Assembly (NCBI GenBank): GCA_049241565.1
Contig: JBMLQL010000042.1
Coordinates: forward strand, 1-64,000
Source of the DNA: DZBG01 sp049241565
GTDB taxonomy: Bacteria; Bdellovibrionota; Bacteriovoracia; Bacteriovoracales; Bacteriovoracaceae
Length of the DNA stretch: 64,000 nucleotides
Reading direction: 5' to 3'
Shown here: positions 43,091 through 50,787 of the stretch, piece by piece
Numbering within the stretch: position 1 is the stretch's first letter
How the letters are laid out: each line of letters starts with the position of its first letter
Program-made: the position numbers and the translations under genes
The notes under the pieces: model-generated
What the model was told of the DNA's origin: nothing
The model's database searches: none
The model's input: only the letters and a program-made list of their open reading frames with translations

Positions 43091-43302
43091 CTTTAAGCTC
43101 CTTATCGAGTAGATAGTGAAAGTGTAGGGGGGAAAGGCCTAGTGGTGGGTTTTTTTCATAGGGGAGTGTACTTTTTACAGGGGCATAGGCCCCCTCTTTT
43201 GTCTTGAAAATACCTCAAAACATGTAAAAAATTCAAAAGCCTATCCCCCGATGTCCGAATGCGTTATAACGGTAGGGCTTGTGTACGTTTTAGGAGGAAT
43301 CC

Positions 43303-43779
43303 ATGTTTAACTTAGGCGATCATGTTGTATGTCCAGGCCACGGTGTAGGTCAGGTGTGCAGTGTAGAGACTAAAGATCTAAGCGGTGAGCTAAGATCATT
43401 TTATATTGTGAAGATTATCTCAAACGGTATGAAGGTTATGGTTCCTACTGAGAGCAAGGAAGGTATCCGTGCCCTCGTTGGTGAAAATGAAATTGAAGGG
43501 GTCTTTGGGCTTCTCTCTAATCATGATGTGAAGGTAGATAACTCTACTTGGAATCGTCGTCACCGTGAATATACACTTAAAGTAAAAACAGGATCTCTTT
43601 TAGAAATTGCTGATGTTTTACGCCAGCTTCTTCTTCTTAAAATGAATAAAAAACTCTCTTTCGGTGAGCGACAGATGCTTGACCAATGTCGCGACCTTCT
43701 AGTGAAAGAAATTTCGCTCTCGGCCGGAAAGCCAGAAGGTGAAGTGGTTGATAAAATCGACTCACTTTATCATAGCTAG
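43303..43779 (+). CDS. carD: CarD/CdnL-family RNA polymerase-binding regulator
   Basis: The 158-residue protein has the CarD N-terminal RNA polymerase-interaction domain (FNLGDHVVCPGHGVGQVCSVE, then SFYIVKIISNGMKVMVPTE) and a helical C-terminal domain (WNRRHREYTLKVKTGSLLEIADVLRQLLLL). CdnL-type factors stabilise open complexes at housekeeping and rRNA promoters. TAGGAGG stands 7 bases before the ATG. Gene order carD-gltX-cysS recalls the link of carD with isoprenoid or cysS genes in other bacteria. The 212-base upstream region is rich in G and C runs. Confidence 0.92.
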   Translation: MFNLGDHVVCPGHGVGQVCSVETKDLSGELRSFYIVKIISNGMKVMVPTESKEGIRALVGENEIEGVFGLLSNHDVKVDNSTWNRRHREYTLKVKTGSLLEIADVLRQLLLLKMNKKLSFGERQMLDQCRDLLVKEISLSAGKPEGEVVDKIDSLYHS

Positions 43780-43842
43780 AAATTCCCAAAACTGACCTTC
43801 TCATGTAGGATGGAATCCATCTTATGATGAGGAGTTCCTTTT

Positions 43843-45303
43843 ATGACAGTTAGAGTTAGATTCGCGCCTTCGCCTACAGGTTATCTCCATATCGGAGGAG
43901 CTCGTACCGCCCTTTATAATTACTTATTTGCTAAGGCCACAGGTGGGACTTTCGTTTTGAGAGTCGAAGACACCGATCTTGAACGCTCATCATCTGAGTA
44001 TGAAAAACTTCAAATTGAAGATCTTAAATGGTTAGGCCTCAATCATGACGAAGGTCCTGATAAACCCAATCCGAAATATGGTCCTTACCGCCAATCAGAA
44101 CGTTTAGAAATTTACTCAAAATATGCCCAGCAGCTTATTGAGAAGGGAATGGCCTATTACGACTTCTGCACAGAAGAAGAGCTAGAGGCGATGAAAGCAC
44201 AAAACGAAGCTGATGGTCTTGATCCTCACTATACCGCCAAGTGGAGAAACGAAGAGCATTGGGCCGAGGCCAAAGCACGTGTCGCGGCCGGAGAAAAAAC
44301 GGCCATTCGTTTTAAGGTTCCCAAGAAATCTTATGAGCTTAACGATAAGGCCAAGGGCAAAGTTGTTTACCCAGAAAATATGGTCGGTGACTTTGTGATT
44401 ATGAGATCCAATGGCCTGCCTACATACAACTACTGTTGTGTGATTGATGACTGGTTGATGGATATCACTCATGTCATTCGTGGAGAAGACCACTTAAATA
44501 ATACTGTTAGACAGCTGATGATCTATGAAGCTCTTGGCGCCAAACTTCCTGAGTTTGCTCACGTCTCACTTTTAATCGGAGCTGATCGCCAAAAACTTTC
44601 AAAACGCCATGGAGCGACGTCGGTTAATCTTTACCGTAATGATCATTATCTTCCTGAGGCGATGCTTAATTATTTATGTCTTCTTGGATGGTCACACCCT
44701 GAAGAAAAAGATGTCTTCACAAAAGAAGAAATCATCCCTCTTTTTAACCTTGATCGTTTTTCTGTTCACTCTGCTATTTATGATTTAGTGAAACTTAAAT
44801 ACATCAATGGTCAGCATTTAAAAGCTAAATCAAATGATGAGCTGATTAAAATGGTAGAGACTTTCTGTGAAGGTCCAGCTGCAGATCATTTCAAAAAGCA
44901 AAGTCCTGAATGGAAAAATAAATTGGTTGAGCTGGCCAGACAGTACAGTGATTTTGTCACTGATATTACCAAGAATCTCCAAGAGATGATTCTTGATCCA
45001 AGCTTAGAGTCAGGTGAGCAAGCCGATGAAATCAAGTCTTGGGAATCAAGCCTGAAGGTTTTTGATTTCATGAAATCAAAAGTAGATTCTTATACAGGAG
45101 AGTTTATTGCAGAGACTGATTTAAATGCATGGACTGAGACACTGAAAAAAGAATTAGGAATTAAAGGGAAGCCTTTATTTATGGGATCTCGTTTTGCCCT
45201 CACAGGTAAGGCCCATGGACCAGATTTAAAACTTCTGATTCCTCTCACTCCGGTTAGTATTATTAAAGCTAGACAAGCGGCCATTGGAAAATTTTTAGGA
45301 TAA
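43843..45303 (+). CDS. gltX: Glutamyl-tRNA synthetase
   Basis: Class I synthetase that charges tRNA-Glu, 486 residues. The HIGH-type motif is FAPSPTGYLHIGGARTALYN near 7-26 and the KMSKS-type motif is RQKLSKRHGATSV near 248. The Rossmann fold and the alpha-helical anticodon-binding end (from about 330) are complete. AGGAG lies just before the ATG. It is 63 bases after carD and 4 bases before cysS. Confidence 0.96.
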   Translation: MTVRVRFAPSPTGYLHIGGARTALYNYLFAKATGGTFVLRVEDTDLERSSSEYEKLQIEDLKWLGLNHDEGPDKPNPKYGPYRQSERLEIYSKYAQQLIEKGMAYYDFCTEEELEAMKAQNEADGLDPHYTAKWRNEEHWAEAKARVAAGEKTAIRFKVPKKSYELNDKAKGKVVYPENMVGDFVIMRSNGLPTYNYCCVIDDWLMDITHVIRGEDHLNNTVRQLMIYEALGAKLPEFAHVSLLIGADRQKLSKRHGATSVNLYRNDHYLPEAMLNYLCLLGWSHPEEKDVFTKEEIIPLFNLDRFSVHSAIYDLVKLKYINGQHLKAKSNDELIKMVETFCEGPAADHFKKQSPEWKNKLVELARQYSDFVTDITKNLQEMILDPSLESGEQADEIKSWESSLKVFDFMKSKVDSYTGEFIAETDLNAWTETLKKELGIKGKPLFMGSRFALTGKAHGPDLKLLIPLTPVSIIKARQAAIGKFLG

Positions 45304-45307
45304 AGAT

Positions 45308-46741
45308 ATGACATTAAAAGTCTTCAACAACCTTTCTCGAAGCAAAGAAACGTTTAGCCCTATTGAAGCAGGGAAAGTGAAGTTCTACTCATGTGGACCC
45401 ACAACTTATGACTTTCTTCATATTGGAAATGCGCGAGCTTTAGTTGTCGGAGATTTATTTCACCGTATTTTTAAGTCCCTTGGTTATGAAGTAAACTTCG
45501 TCCGTAACTATACAGATGTGGATGATAAAATCATTGAGCGTGCTAACTCATTAGGGCGCGATGCTATTGAGCACGCAGCTATCTTTGTCGATGAATGCCG
45601 AACTGATATGGATTCTCTTGGAATGCTTCCGGCCACTCATACGCCAAAAGTTTCTGAGACCATGCCAGAGATCATCGAGATGATTCAAGATATTATCAAG
45701 AATGGGTATGGTTATGTTGTAGAAGGTGAAGTCCTCTACGATGTCACTAAATTCAAAGAATACGGCAAGCTTTCTAAAAAAGATCTTGATGGACTTGTCG
45801 CTGGTCAGCGGGTTGAAGTCGATCAAAAGAAAAAACACCCTTCAGATTTTGTCCTTTGGAAACCGGCCAAGCCAGGTGAGCCTTTTTGGGAATCACCATG
45901 GGGAAAAGGAAGACCAGGATGGCATATTGAATGTTCGGCCATGGCCAAGAAGTTTTTAGGGAAGACCCTTGATCTTCACCATGGTGGCGTGGATCTTATG
46001 TTTCCTCATCATGAAAATGAAATTGCTCAGTCAGAAGCCGCTAACGGATGTGTCTTCTGTAACAACTGGGCGCATAATGAATTTTTAAATTTTGGCTCTG
46101 AGAAAATGAGTAAGTCTCTTGGAAACGTGGTTCGTATCCGTGACTTTAATGAAAAGTATGGTGGGCAAGTACTTCGTCATATTTTAATTTCTGTTCATTA
46201 CCGTGCTCGTCTTGAGTGGACTGAAGAAGTCCTTCAACGTGGAGTAGATGAAGTTCGCCGTATTCATGAGTTTGTTCTTGAAGCGAAAAATTATGTCGCG
46301 AATCCGAAGGCTACAGGAGTGGATAAACTTATTGCCGATTGTATTCCATCCATTAAAGAAGAGCTCTCTAATGATTTTAATGCTGCTGGTTCAGCGGGAC
46401 ACTTCTTTTCATTCTTGCGTTTCGTGAAAGGGAATAAAGACAATCTCTCGGCCGAGGCCTTAAAACAGGTTCATGAAGTCATTGCCTTTGCTAATGCCTC
46501 GACAGGAATCGTCAGCTCAACCCCTGAAGATGTTCTCTCTCATCTTAAAAAACTCGATCAAGATACTTCAACCGCTGGGGTTAATGCTGCCGAAATTGAG
46601 GTCCTTATTCAAGAGAGAAAAACGGCCAAGGCCACTAAGAACTGGGTCCGAGCTGATGAGATACGCGATATCTTAAAGAACAAAAAGATTGAGCTTAAAG
46701 ATAATCCAGATGGCACCGTCACTTGGAAGGTCATTTCTTAA
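45308..46741 (+). CDS. cysS: Cysteinyl-tRNA synthetase
   Basis: Class I synthetase that charges tRNA-Cys, 477 residues. The first zinc Cys is in YSCGPTTYDFLHIGNARAL, which also holds the HIGH motif. WHIECSAMAKKFLG and HHGGVDLMFPHHENEIAQSEA give the other zinc ligands and part of the active site, and EKMSKSLGN is the KMSKS motif near 270. The final domain contains RADEIRDILKNKKIELKDNPDGTVTW, the usual end. Four bases separate it from gltX. Confidence 0.96.
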   Translation: MTLKVFNNLSRSKETFSPIEAGKVKFYSCGPTTYDFLHIGNARALVVGDLFHRIFKSLGYEVNFVRNYTDVDDKIIERANSLGRDAIEHAAIFVDECRTDMDSLGMLPATHTPKVSETMPEIIEMIQDIIKNGYGYVVEGEVLYDVTKFKEYGKLSKKDLDGLVAGQRVEVDQKKKHPSDFVLWKPAKPGEPFWESPWGKGRPGWHIECSAMAKKFLGKTLDLHHGGVDLMFPHHENEIAQSEAANGCVFCNNWAHNEFLNFGSEKMSKSLGNVVRIRDFNEKYGGQVLRHILISVHYRARLEWTEEVLQRGVDEVRRIHEFVLEAKNYVANPKATGVDKLIADCIPSIKEELSNDFNAAGSAGHFFSFLRFVKGNKDNLSAEALKQVHEVIAFANASTGIVSSTPEDVLSHLKKLDQDTSTAGVNAAEIEVLIQERKTAKATKNWVRADEIRDILKNKKIELKDNPDGTVTWKVIS

Positions 46742-46749
46742 TTATTAGC

Positions 46750-46780
46750 GACCTATTTTGTAAAAATTACAAAATAGGTC
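46750..46780. repeat. Perfect 14-bp inverted repeat after cysS
   Basis: GACCTATTTTGTAA, AAA, TTACAAAATAGGTC. It starts 9 bases after the cysS stop. The stem could end transcription, but no T run follows on either strand, so it is not a standard terminator; an operator for the next gene is an alternative. Confidence 0.8.
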
Positions 46781-46861
46781 AATAGTCAGACTGTGTCTTG
46801 GCCAGGTGATGACGAGACTGATAGAAGAACTTCATTAATATTCCTTTAAGGAGAAGTTTCA

Positions 46862-47806
46862 ATGAAAAAGCTCATCACCGCAAGCATTACCCTTGCACTT
46901 TCTTTTGCCTCGTTTGCCACTTCAACATCGACATTTTTCTATAATGGCTCAAACGCCACATTTAACGATGTTCTTAATGGAGAAGAATCTCATACTGAAT
47001 ATCGTTATGAATCTCGTCCCTCAACTTGTTACCGTAATGAGATATCTGGGTATACAACAGTTTGTTATGGTGCTGGTTATCATGGTGGGTATTACGTTCC
47101 TCGAGGAAGACGTGGTGGTTACTTTAATCCAGGTATTAGCTATAGAAGAAGTTGTTTTAATGATCCCATTTATAGTACGGTCCCTTACTCTTGTGATGAA
47201 ACAATAAAAATTCCGTACACAGTAAAAGACTTTGATGTTGTCGCTAATATTAAACTCAATGTGATCAATAACTCAGAAAAAGCAGCCGCTGAAACAATCA
47301 CGGCCACTCTTGGAAAAAATGGTCTTATTTCTTTAAAAGCAAATGGCTCAAAAAACTTTCTTGTTGTTCTTAAAAACAAAAAAGAAGAAGTTCAAACGAA
47401 CGGTTCTGTAAAATCTATCGACGCATCTTATGATGTTGAACTTGTTGATGCTGCTGCCCTTAAGGCCCTGGAAGTAAAAGATCTTAATGCTTCATTCACA
47501 GCTGTAACATTTAAGTACGGTGCTGTAGATAAGAACTCTCTTGTGGCCACTACTCTTAAAATCGAAAAAAGACGTCTTCTTGCTAAAAAGAAAAATCTTT
47601 TTGACCGTGAACTTTCAAAAGTAGAAGTCGCGGCTAGTGGAACAAATGCTGATGTAAAGTTGGCTAACCTTGGGCTAGATCTTAAAAAAGGTCGTTATGT
47701 TTTCACATTAAAAAACGAAATTAAAATCAACGGGAAGCTTCTCAATGCAGCTCAGTTTGGGGGACAACTTGTGAAAACAATAGAACTTCGTAAAAAAATC
47801 AAATAG
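46862..47806 (+). CDS. Exported protein with Gly/Tyr/Arg-rich Cys region
   Basis: The 314-residue protein has a signal peptide (MKKLITASITLALSFASFA). Residues about 40-120 are rich in Tyr, Gly and Arg and hold five Cys (STCYRNE, TVCYGAGYHGGYY, RRSCFND, PYSCDET). The rest (about 125-314) is mostly beta and Lys-rich (VVANIKLNVINNSEKAA, LKANGSKNFLVVLKNKKEE). I recognise no family. AAGGAGAAG precedes the ATG, and a strong terminator follows, so it is a single transcript. An envelope or extracellular location is likely. Confidence 0.65.
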   Translation: MKKLITASITLALSFASFATSTSTFFYNGSNATFNDVLNGEESHTEYRYESRPSTCYRNEISGYTTVCYGAGYHGGYYVPRGRRGGYFNPGISYRRSCFNDPIYSTVPYSCDETIKIPYTVKDFDVVANIKLNVINNSEKAAAETITATLGKNGLISLKANGSKNFLVVLKNKKEEVQTNGSVKSIDASYDVELVDAAALKALEVKDLNASFTAVTFKYGAVDKNSLVATTLKIEKRRLLAKKKNLFDRELSKVEVAASGTNADVKLANLGLDLKKGRYVFTLKNEIKINGKLLNAAQFGGQLVKTIELRKKIK

Positions 47807-47840
47807 TTCCAAAGATTGTTTTTATAGATATGAAGCGGCT

Positions 47841-47870
47841 GGGCCCCACTTGGTTGGGGCTCTTTTTTTT
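47841..47870 (+). terminator. Intrinsic terminator
   Basis: GGGCCCCA, loop CTTGGT, TGGGGCTC, then T8. It lies 34 bases after the stop of the Cys-rich exported protein. Confidence 0.9.
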
Positions 47871-47877
47871 AAAATCT

Positions 47878-47904
47878 TAATATTCTTTGGAAACCGACCG
47901 ATAA
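47878..47904 (+). promoter_or_regulatory. Possible sigma-28 promoter
   Basis: TAATATTC, 11 bases, ACCGATAA. The -10 element is close to the sigma-28 consensus GCCGATAA, the spacing is exact, but the -35 part matches TAAAGTTT only at five of eight. It would drive the gene at 47929. Confidence 0.3.
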
Positions 47905-47928
47905 AGTTCAACATATTGGGGGTTTTAC

Positions 47929-49185
47929 TTGTTATTCACTATCACAGTCTTTTTCTCTCTTTCAATATTTGCAGATCCTGAGAGCTGTGATTTATCAGCG
48001 GATTTAACCGGTCAAAATGTTGTTAATATTCTTGCAGGTGAGTCTATTGAGGCGAGTTGCGCTGAATTTGAGAGACAGAATAAGTGCAAAGAAGAGCCAT
48101 TAGATGAGCAAAAGCTAAATCCTGAAAGCCTCGCAAGCGCGCTTATTTATAGAGAAAATAAAAGATCAAGAGATCCTAGAGATCCTAAGTCTAGAAATAG
48201 TCTAATCTCAGATGTGTTTGAATCTGTTTCAAAGGAAAATCCAAGCCTCAAAAGAGAAGACTTCGAATTTAAGCTAAAAGAAAAGATTAAAGAATTTGTG
48301 AAAATCAGAAAATGTGAGCCTTCATTCGGTGCTGTTCAGCAAAGCCTATCATATGATGAAGATGACCTAAGCGCAAAAGCTGTATTTAATCGACCTCAGG
48401 ACAAGCTTAAACGAGTTGAAGAGATGACAAAAATAGCTCAAAGTGCAGAGTTCATAAAAAAGTCAGAGATTATAAGAAAGACTAAGAATAAAGAGTTTTT
48501 TGATGATTTTCTTTCTTCTAGTATTTCAGCTGACGATAAAGAAGTTAAAGTGGGCTATTGTCTTCAAGAAAAGCTCACCAATGCCAATTCGAGAACACAG
48601 TTTCCTCATCCTAAATGCTATAGCTCTGTTTCAAAATATTTTTTAGATAATAAAGCCAATCTGGGCGAGCTCTCAGAGGATGAAATCATTAAAGACCAGC
48701 AAGAATTGCAAAATTGCATCAAAGAAAATGAAAAAGCTGGTTATCGGATATCTAAAGTTACTATTAACAGCTCTGCTAACCAACTAAGAAATACTTCAAC
48801 AAAAGATGAGATCCTGAGTGGTAAAGGATTTTGCGGCTTTGACTTTCAGGGACTTTCAGAAGCTCGTGCAAAGTATACTAAAAATGAACTGTTGCCCAAA
48901 TTGATTACTTCTACTGATCTAGATAAGTTACAAATCGACTTAAACTCCAGGGGAAATAACAAAAATGGAACATCTGGGCCATGTCCTTATGACTTTGAAG
49001 GTAAGATTAAAAGTGAGTATTTAGGAATCGGAAAAAAATCTTTAGACGACTATAAGAAGACAGAAATAGTTGTCGAGTTTGAACCTACTCAACAAAATCA
49101 ATCATCTCCTTCTCAAATAAAAGGTATAGTAAGAATCACTTCACCTTGTAGTTTTATAAAAATAAAATGTATGGGTGAACTTTAA
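47929..49185 (+). CDS. Predicted exported protein of unusual composition
   Basis: The 418-residue protein has a short signal-like start (LFTITVFFSLSIFA) and then a hydrophilic, Lys/Glu/Asn-rich chain with about a dozen Cys (PESCDLS, EASCAEF, QNKCKEE, GYCLQEK, GFCGFDF, GPCPYDF, TSPCSFIKIKCM). Several may pair as disulfides outside the cytoplasm. No family is recognised. It starts with TTG, 7 bases after a G run. It contains a single GGCC, whereas neighbours have many, and is A-rich, so recent acquisition or fast evolution is possible. Confidence 0.6.
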   Translation: MLFTITVFFSLSIFADPESCDLSADLTGQNVVNILAGESIEASCAEFERQNKCKEEPLDEQKLNPESLASALIYRENKRSRDPRDPKSRNSLISDVFESVSKENPSLKREDFEFKLKEKIKEFVKIRKCEPSFGAVQQSLSYDEDDLSAKAVFNRPQDKLKRVEEMTKIAQSAEFIKKSEIIRKTKNKEFFDDFLSSSISADDKEVKVGYCLQEKLTNANSRTQFPHPKCYSSVSKYFLDNKANLGELSEDEIIKDQQELQNCIKENEKAGYRISKVTINSSANQLRNTSTKDEILSGKGFCGFDFQGLSEARAKYTKNELLPKLITSTDLDKLQIDLNSRGNNKNGTSGPCPYDFEGKIKSEYLGIGKKSLDDYKKTEIVVEFEPTQQNQSSPSQIKGIVRITSPCSFIKIKCMGEL

Positions 49186-49186
49186 A

Positions 49187-49777
49187 TCAGTTTAAATAGT
49201 ATTTTATTCCTACTGATACGGAGCTTTGATTGGCCTTAATACTATTGTAATAATAGAAATCATATTGAATGAGAAAATCAACACTCGTCCCCGAGTAGAT
49301 ATTATAACCGGCCCCAATATTTAACCCGTCGACAAGCTTTTCTTCTAGAAGTCCGTATTCCTTTTTAGCTCCGGCTTCACTGGCGATGGACATGGGTTTT
49401 GAAAATTTTTGATCTATCTTGGCAAAACTATAACCTAAGCGAGCGTAGAACTTCTTGGTGAAGAAAAAATTGAGAGCGGCTCCGACTTGGAGTTGGTCGT
49501 GCTCAATAGTGTTCTTACTATTGTCGTGGGTGATATCAGAGCTGAGTGATCCTTGTTTGGCGTAGAATTCGAGCTCATAGAATTGCTTTCTCATGAGAAA
49601 ACCGGCCCCATAAACCGTTCCGGTTGGATAGGTGTTGGTATCGTTCATCTCTTCTTGTCGATGCTGAGCATAGCCTCCATAAAGGACAATTCCAGAGTCT
49701 GCTAAAGCGATACCAGATGAAAGTAGGATGAATAATGAAAGTAAATAGGTCGGGTACCTATGATTTAAACCACTCAT
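49187..49777 (-). CDS. Outer-membrane beta-barrel protein
   Basis: The 196-residue protein has a signal peptide (YLLSLFILLSSGIALA) and then strands of an OmpW/OprF-type eight-stranded barrel: GIVLYGGYAQHRQ, VYGAGFLMRKQFYELEFYAKQG, KFYARLGYSFAKI, GLNIGAGYNIYSG and DFLIQYDFYYYNS. It ends VSVGIKYYLN. It is divergent from the lipoprotein gene at 49867 and shares a control region with two dyads. Its 3' end touches the end of the convergent gene. Confidence 0.75.
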   Translation of the reverse strand: MSGLNHRYPTYLLSLFILLSSGIALADSGIVLYGGYAQHRQEEMNDTNTYPTGTVYGAGFLMRKQFYELEFYAKQGSLSSDITHDNSKNTIEHDQLQVGAALNFFFTKKFYARLGYSFAKIDQKFSKPMSIASEAGAKKEYGLLEEKLVDGLNIGAGYNIYSGTSVDFLIQYDFYYYNSIKANQSSVSVGIKYYLN

Positions 49778-49798
49778 TTTGAGATTGTAGCATCAATA

Positions 49799-49847
49799 CT
49801 TAAGAAATCTTAATTGGAAAATATTACCGTCGTCTTAATATATTAAG
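49799..49847. promoter_or_regulatory. Paired dyads between divergent envelope genes
   Basis: TTAAG-AAAT-CTTAA at 49800-49813 and the perfect 14-base palindrome CTTAATATATTAAG at 49834-49847, centres 34 bases apart. Four half-sites CTTAA/TTAAG lie within 49 bases. The first dyad recurs exactly at 63746-63759. Likely an operator. Confidence 0.5.
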
Positions 49848-49866
49848 GACGTGCTATATTTTTAAG

Positions 49867-50787
49867 ATGAGAACACTATCCTTTTTTGTAGTCCTCACAT
49901 TTTTTGCCTCTTGCCTCCCGATCCCGGAAAAGTCCGAGGCCACATTAAGTGCGAACTATATATCCACAGATGATATTTTAGTAGGTTCTTTAGTCACTGA
50001 CAGTGTTTATCAATTTAATTCCAATGGTGACTTTATACGGATTCTTTATAGACTGCCTTTAGTGGCCGAGACGATTGGGGGGCTTAGCTGGTCCCACTCA
50101 ACCAATGAAGTTCTGGTCGCTGTTGATGGGACTCCAGATCGAGTCGTGGCCGTTTCAACAATTAATGGATCTACCAGAGATGTTGCGCTAGATGCTGGAC
50201 TAACAGGAACTATTCGTTCCGTCACTCAGCTAAAAGATTCTAGAGATATTCTTGTTTCTGAGGGAGCGACTATCGAGAGATTTAATGAATATGGTCAGCG
50301 TCTTACTTATGGTTCCATCTGGCCTTCATCGGCCCATGCCAATTCTCAGCATATTGTACCACTAGATAATGGAAGCTGGGTGAGTTGCTCATCGTCGGCA
50401 GGAGTAAGAGTTTTTCCTGATTCAGTAACGACATTTACTGCGACATCAACAATAACCACAGCACCGACGGGAACAACTGGATCTTATGGTTGCGCAGTCA
50501 CTGCCTCTGGTAGCGTTGTCGTCAGTTGGTTTGGAGCAAGTACGGATTATCTATCAATCTATTCTTCTACTCTCACAAATGAGACTCACCTGATAAACAA
50601 TAATCAAGGAATTCTGTCCGATCCTCGCGGAGTGGGAGTGATGAGAAATGGTGATATCGTGGTCGCTGACCATACAAGAGATTATTTACTGAGAGTGAAT
50701 AGCACTGGATCAGTGGTTAAGATAATCGGTCAAGGCATCATGGATGCCCCTTATTCCGTTTTAGTTATTCCTGAATTTACACCTTAA
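49867..50787 (+). CDS. Lipoprotein with beta-propeller-like repeats
   Basis: The 306-residue protein has a lipoprotein signal (MRTLSFFVVLTFFASC). The rest is mostly beta with repeats of the NHL/SMP-30-like propeller kind: ILVGSLVTDSVYQFNSNGDFI, DILVSEGATIERFNEYGQ, and at the end GVGVMRNGDIVVADHTRDYLLRVNSTGSVV. The middle is Ser/Thr-rich. A propeller on the cell surface or in the periplasm is likely; no ligand can be named. It is divergent from the barrel gene at 49187-49777. Its end overlaps the convergent lysA by 4 bases. Confidence 0.68.
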   Translation: MRTLSFFVVLTFFASCLPIPEKSEATLSANYISTDDILVGSLVTDSVYQFNSNGDFIRILYRLPLVAETIGGLSWSHSTNEVLVAVDGTPDRVVAVSTINGSTRDVALDAGLTGTIRSVTQLKDSRDILVSEGATIERFNEYGQRLTYGSIWPSSAHANSQHIVPLDNGSWVSCSSSAGVRVFPDSVTTFTATSTITTAPTGTTGSYGCAVTASGSVVVSWFGASTDYLSIYSSTLTNETHLINNNQGILSDPRGVGVMRNGDIVVADHTRDYLLRVNSTGSVVKIIGQGIMDAPYSVLVIPEFTP

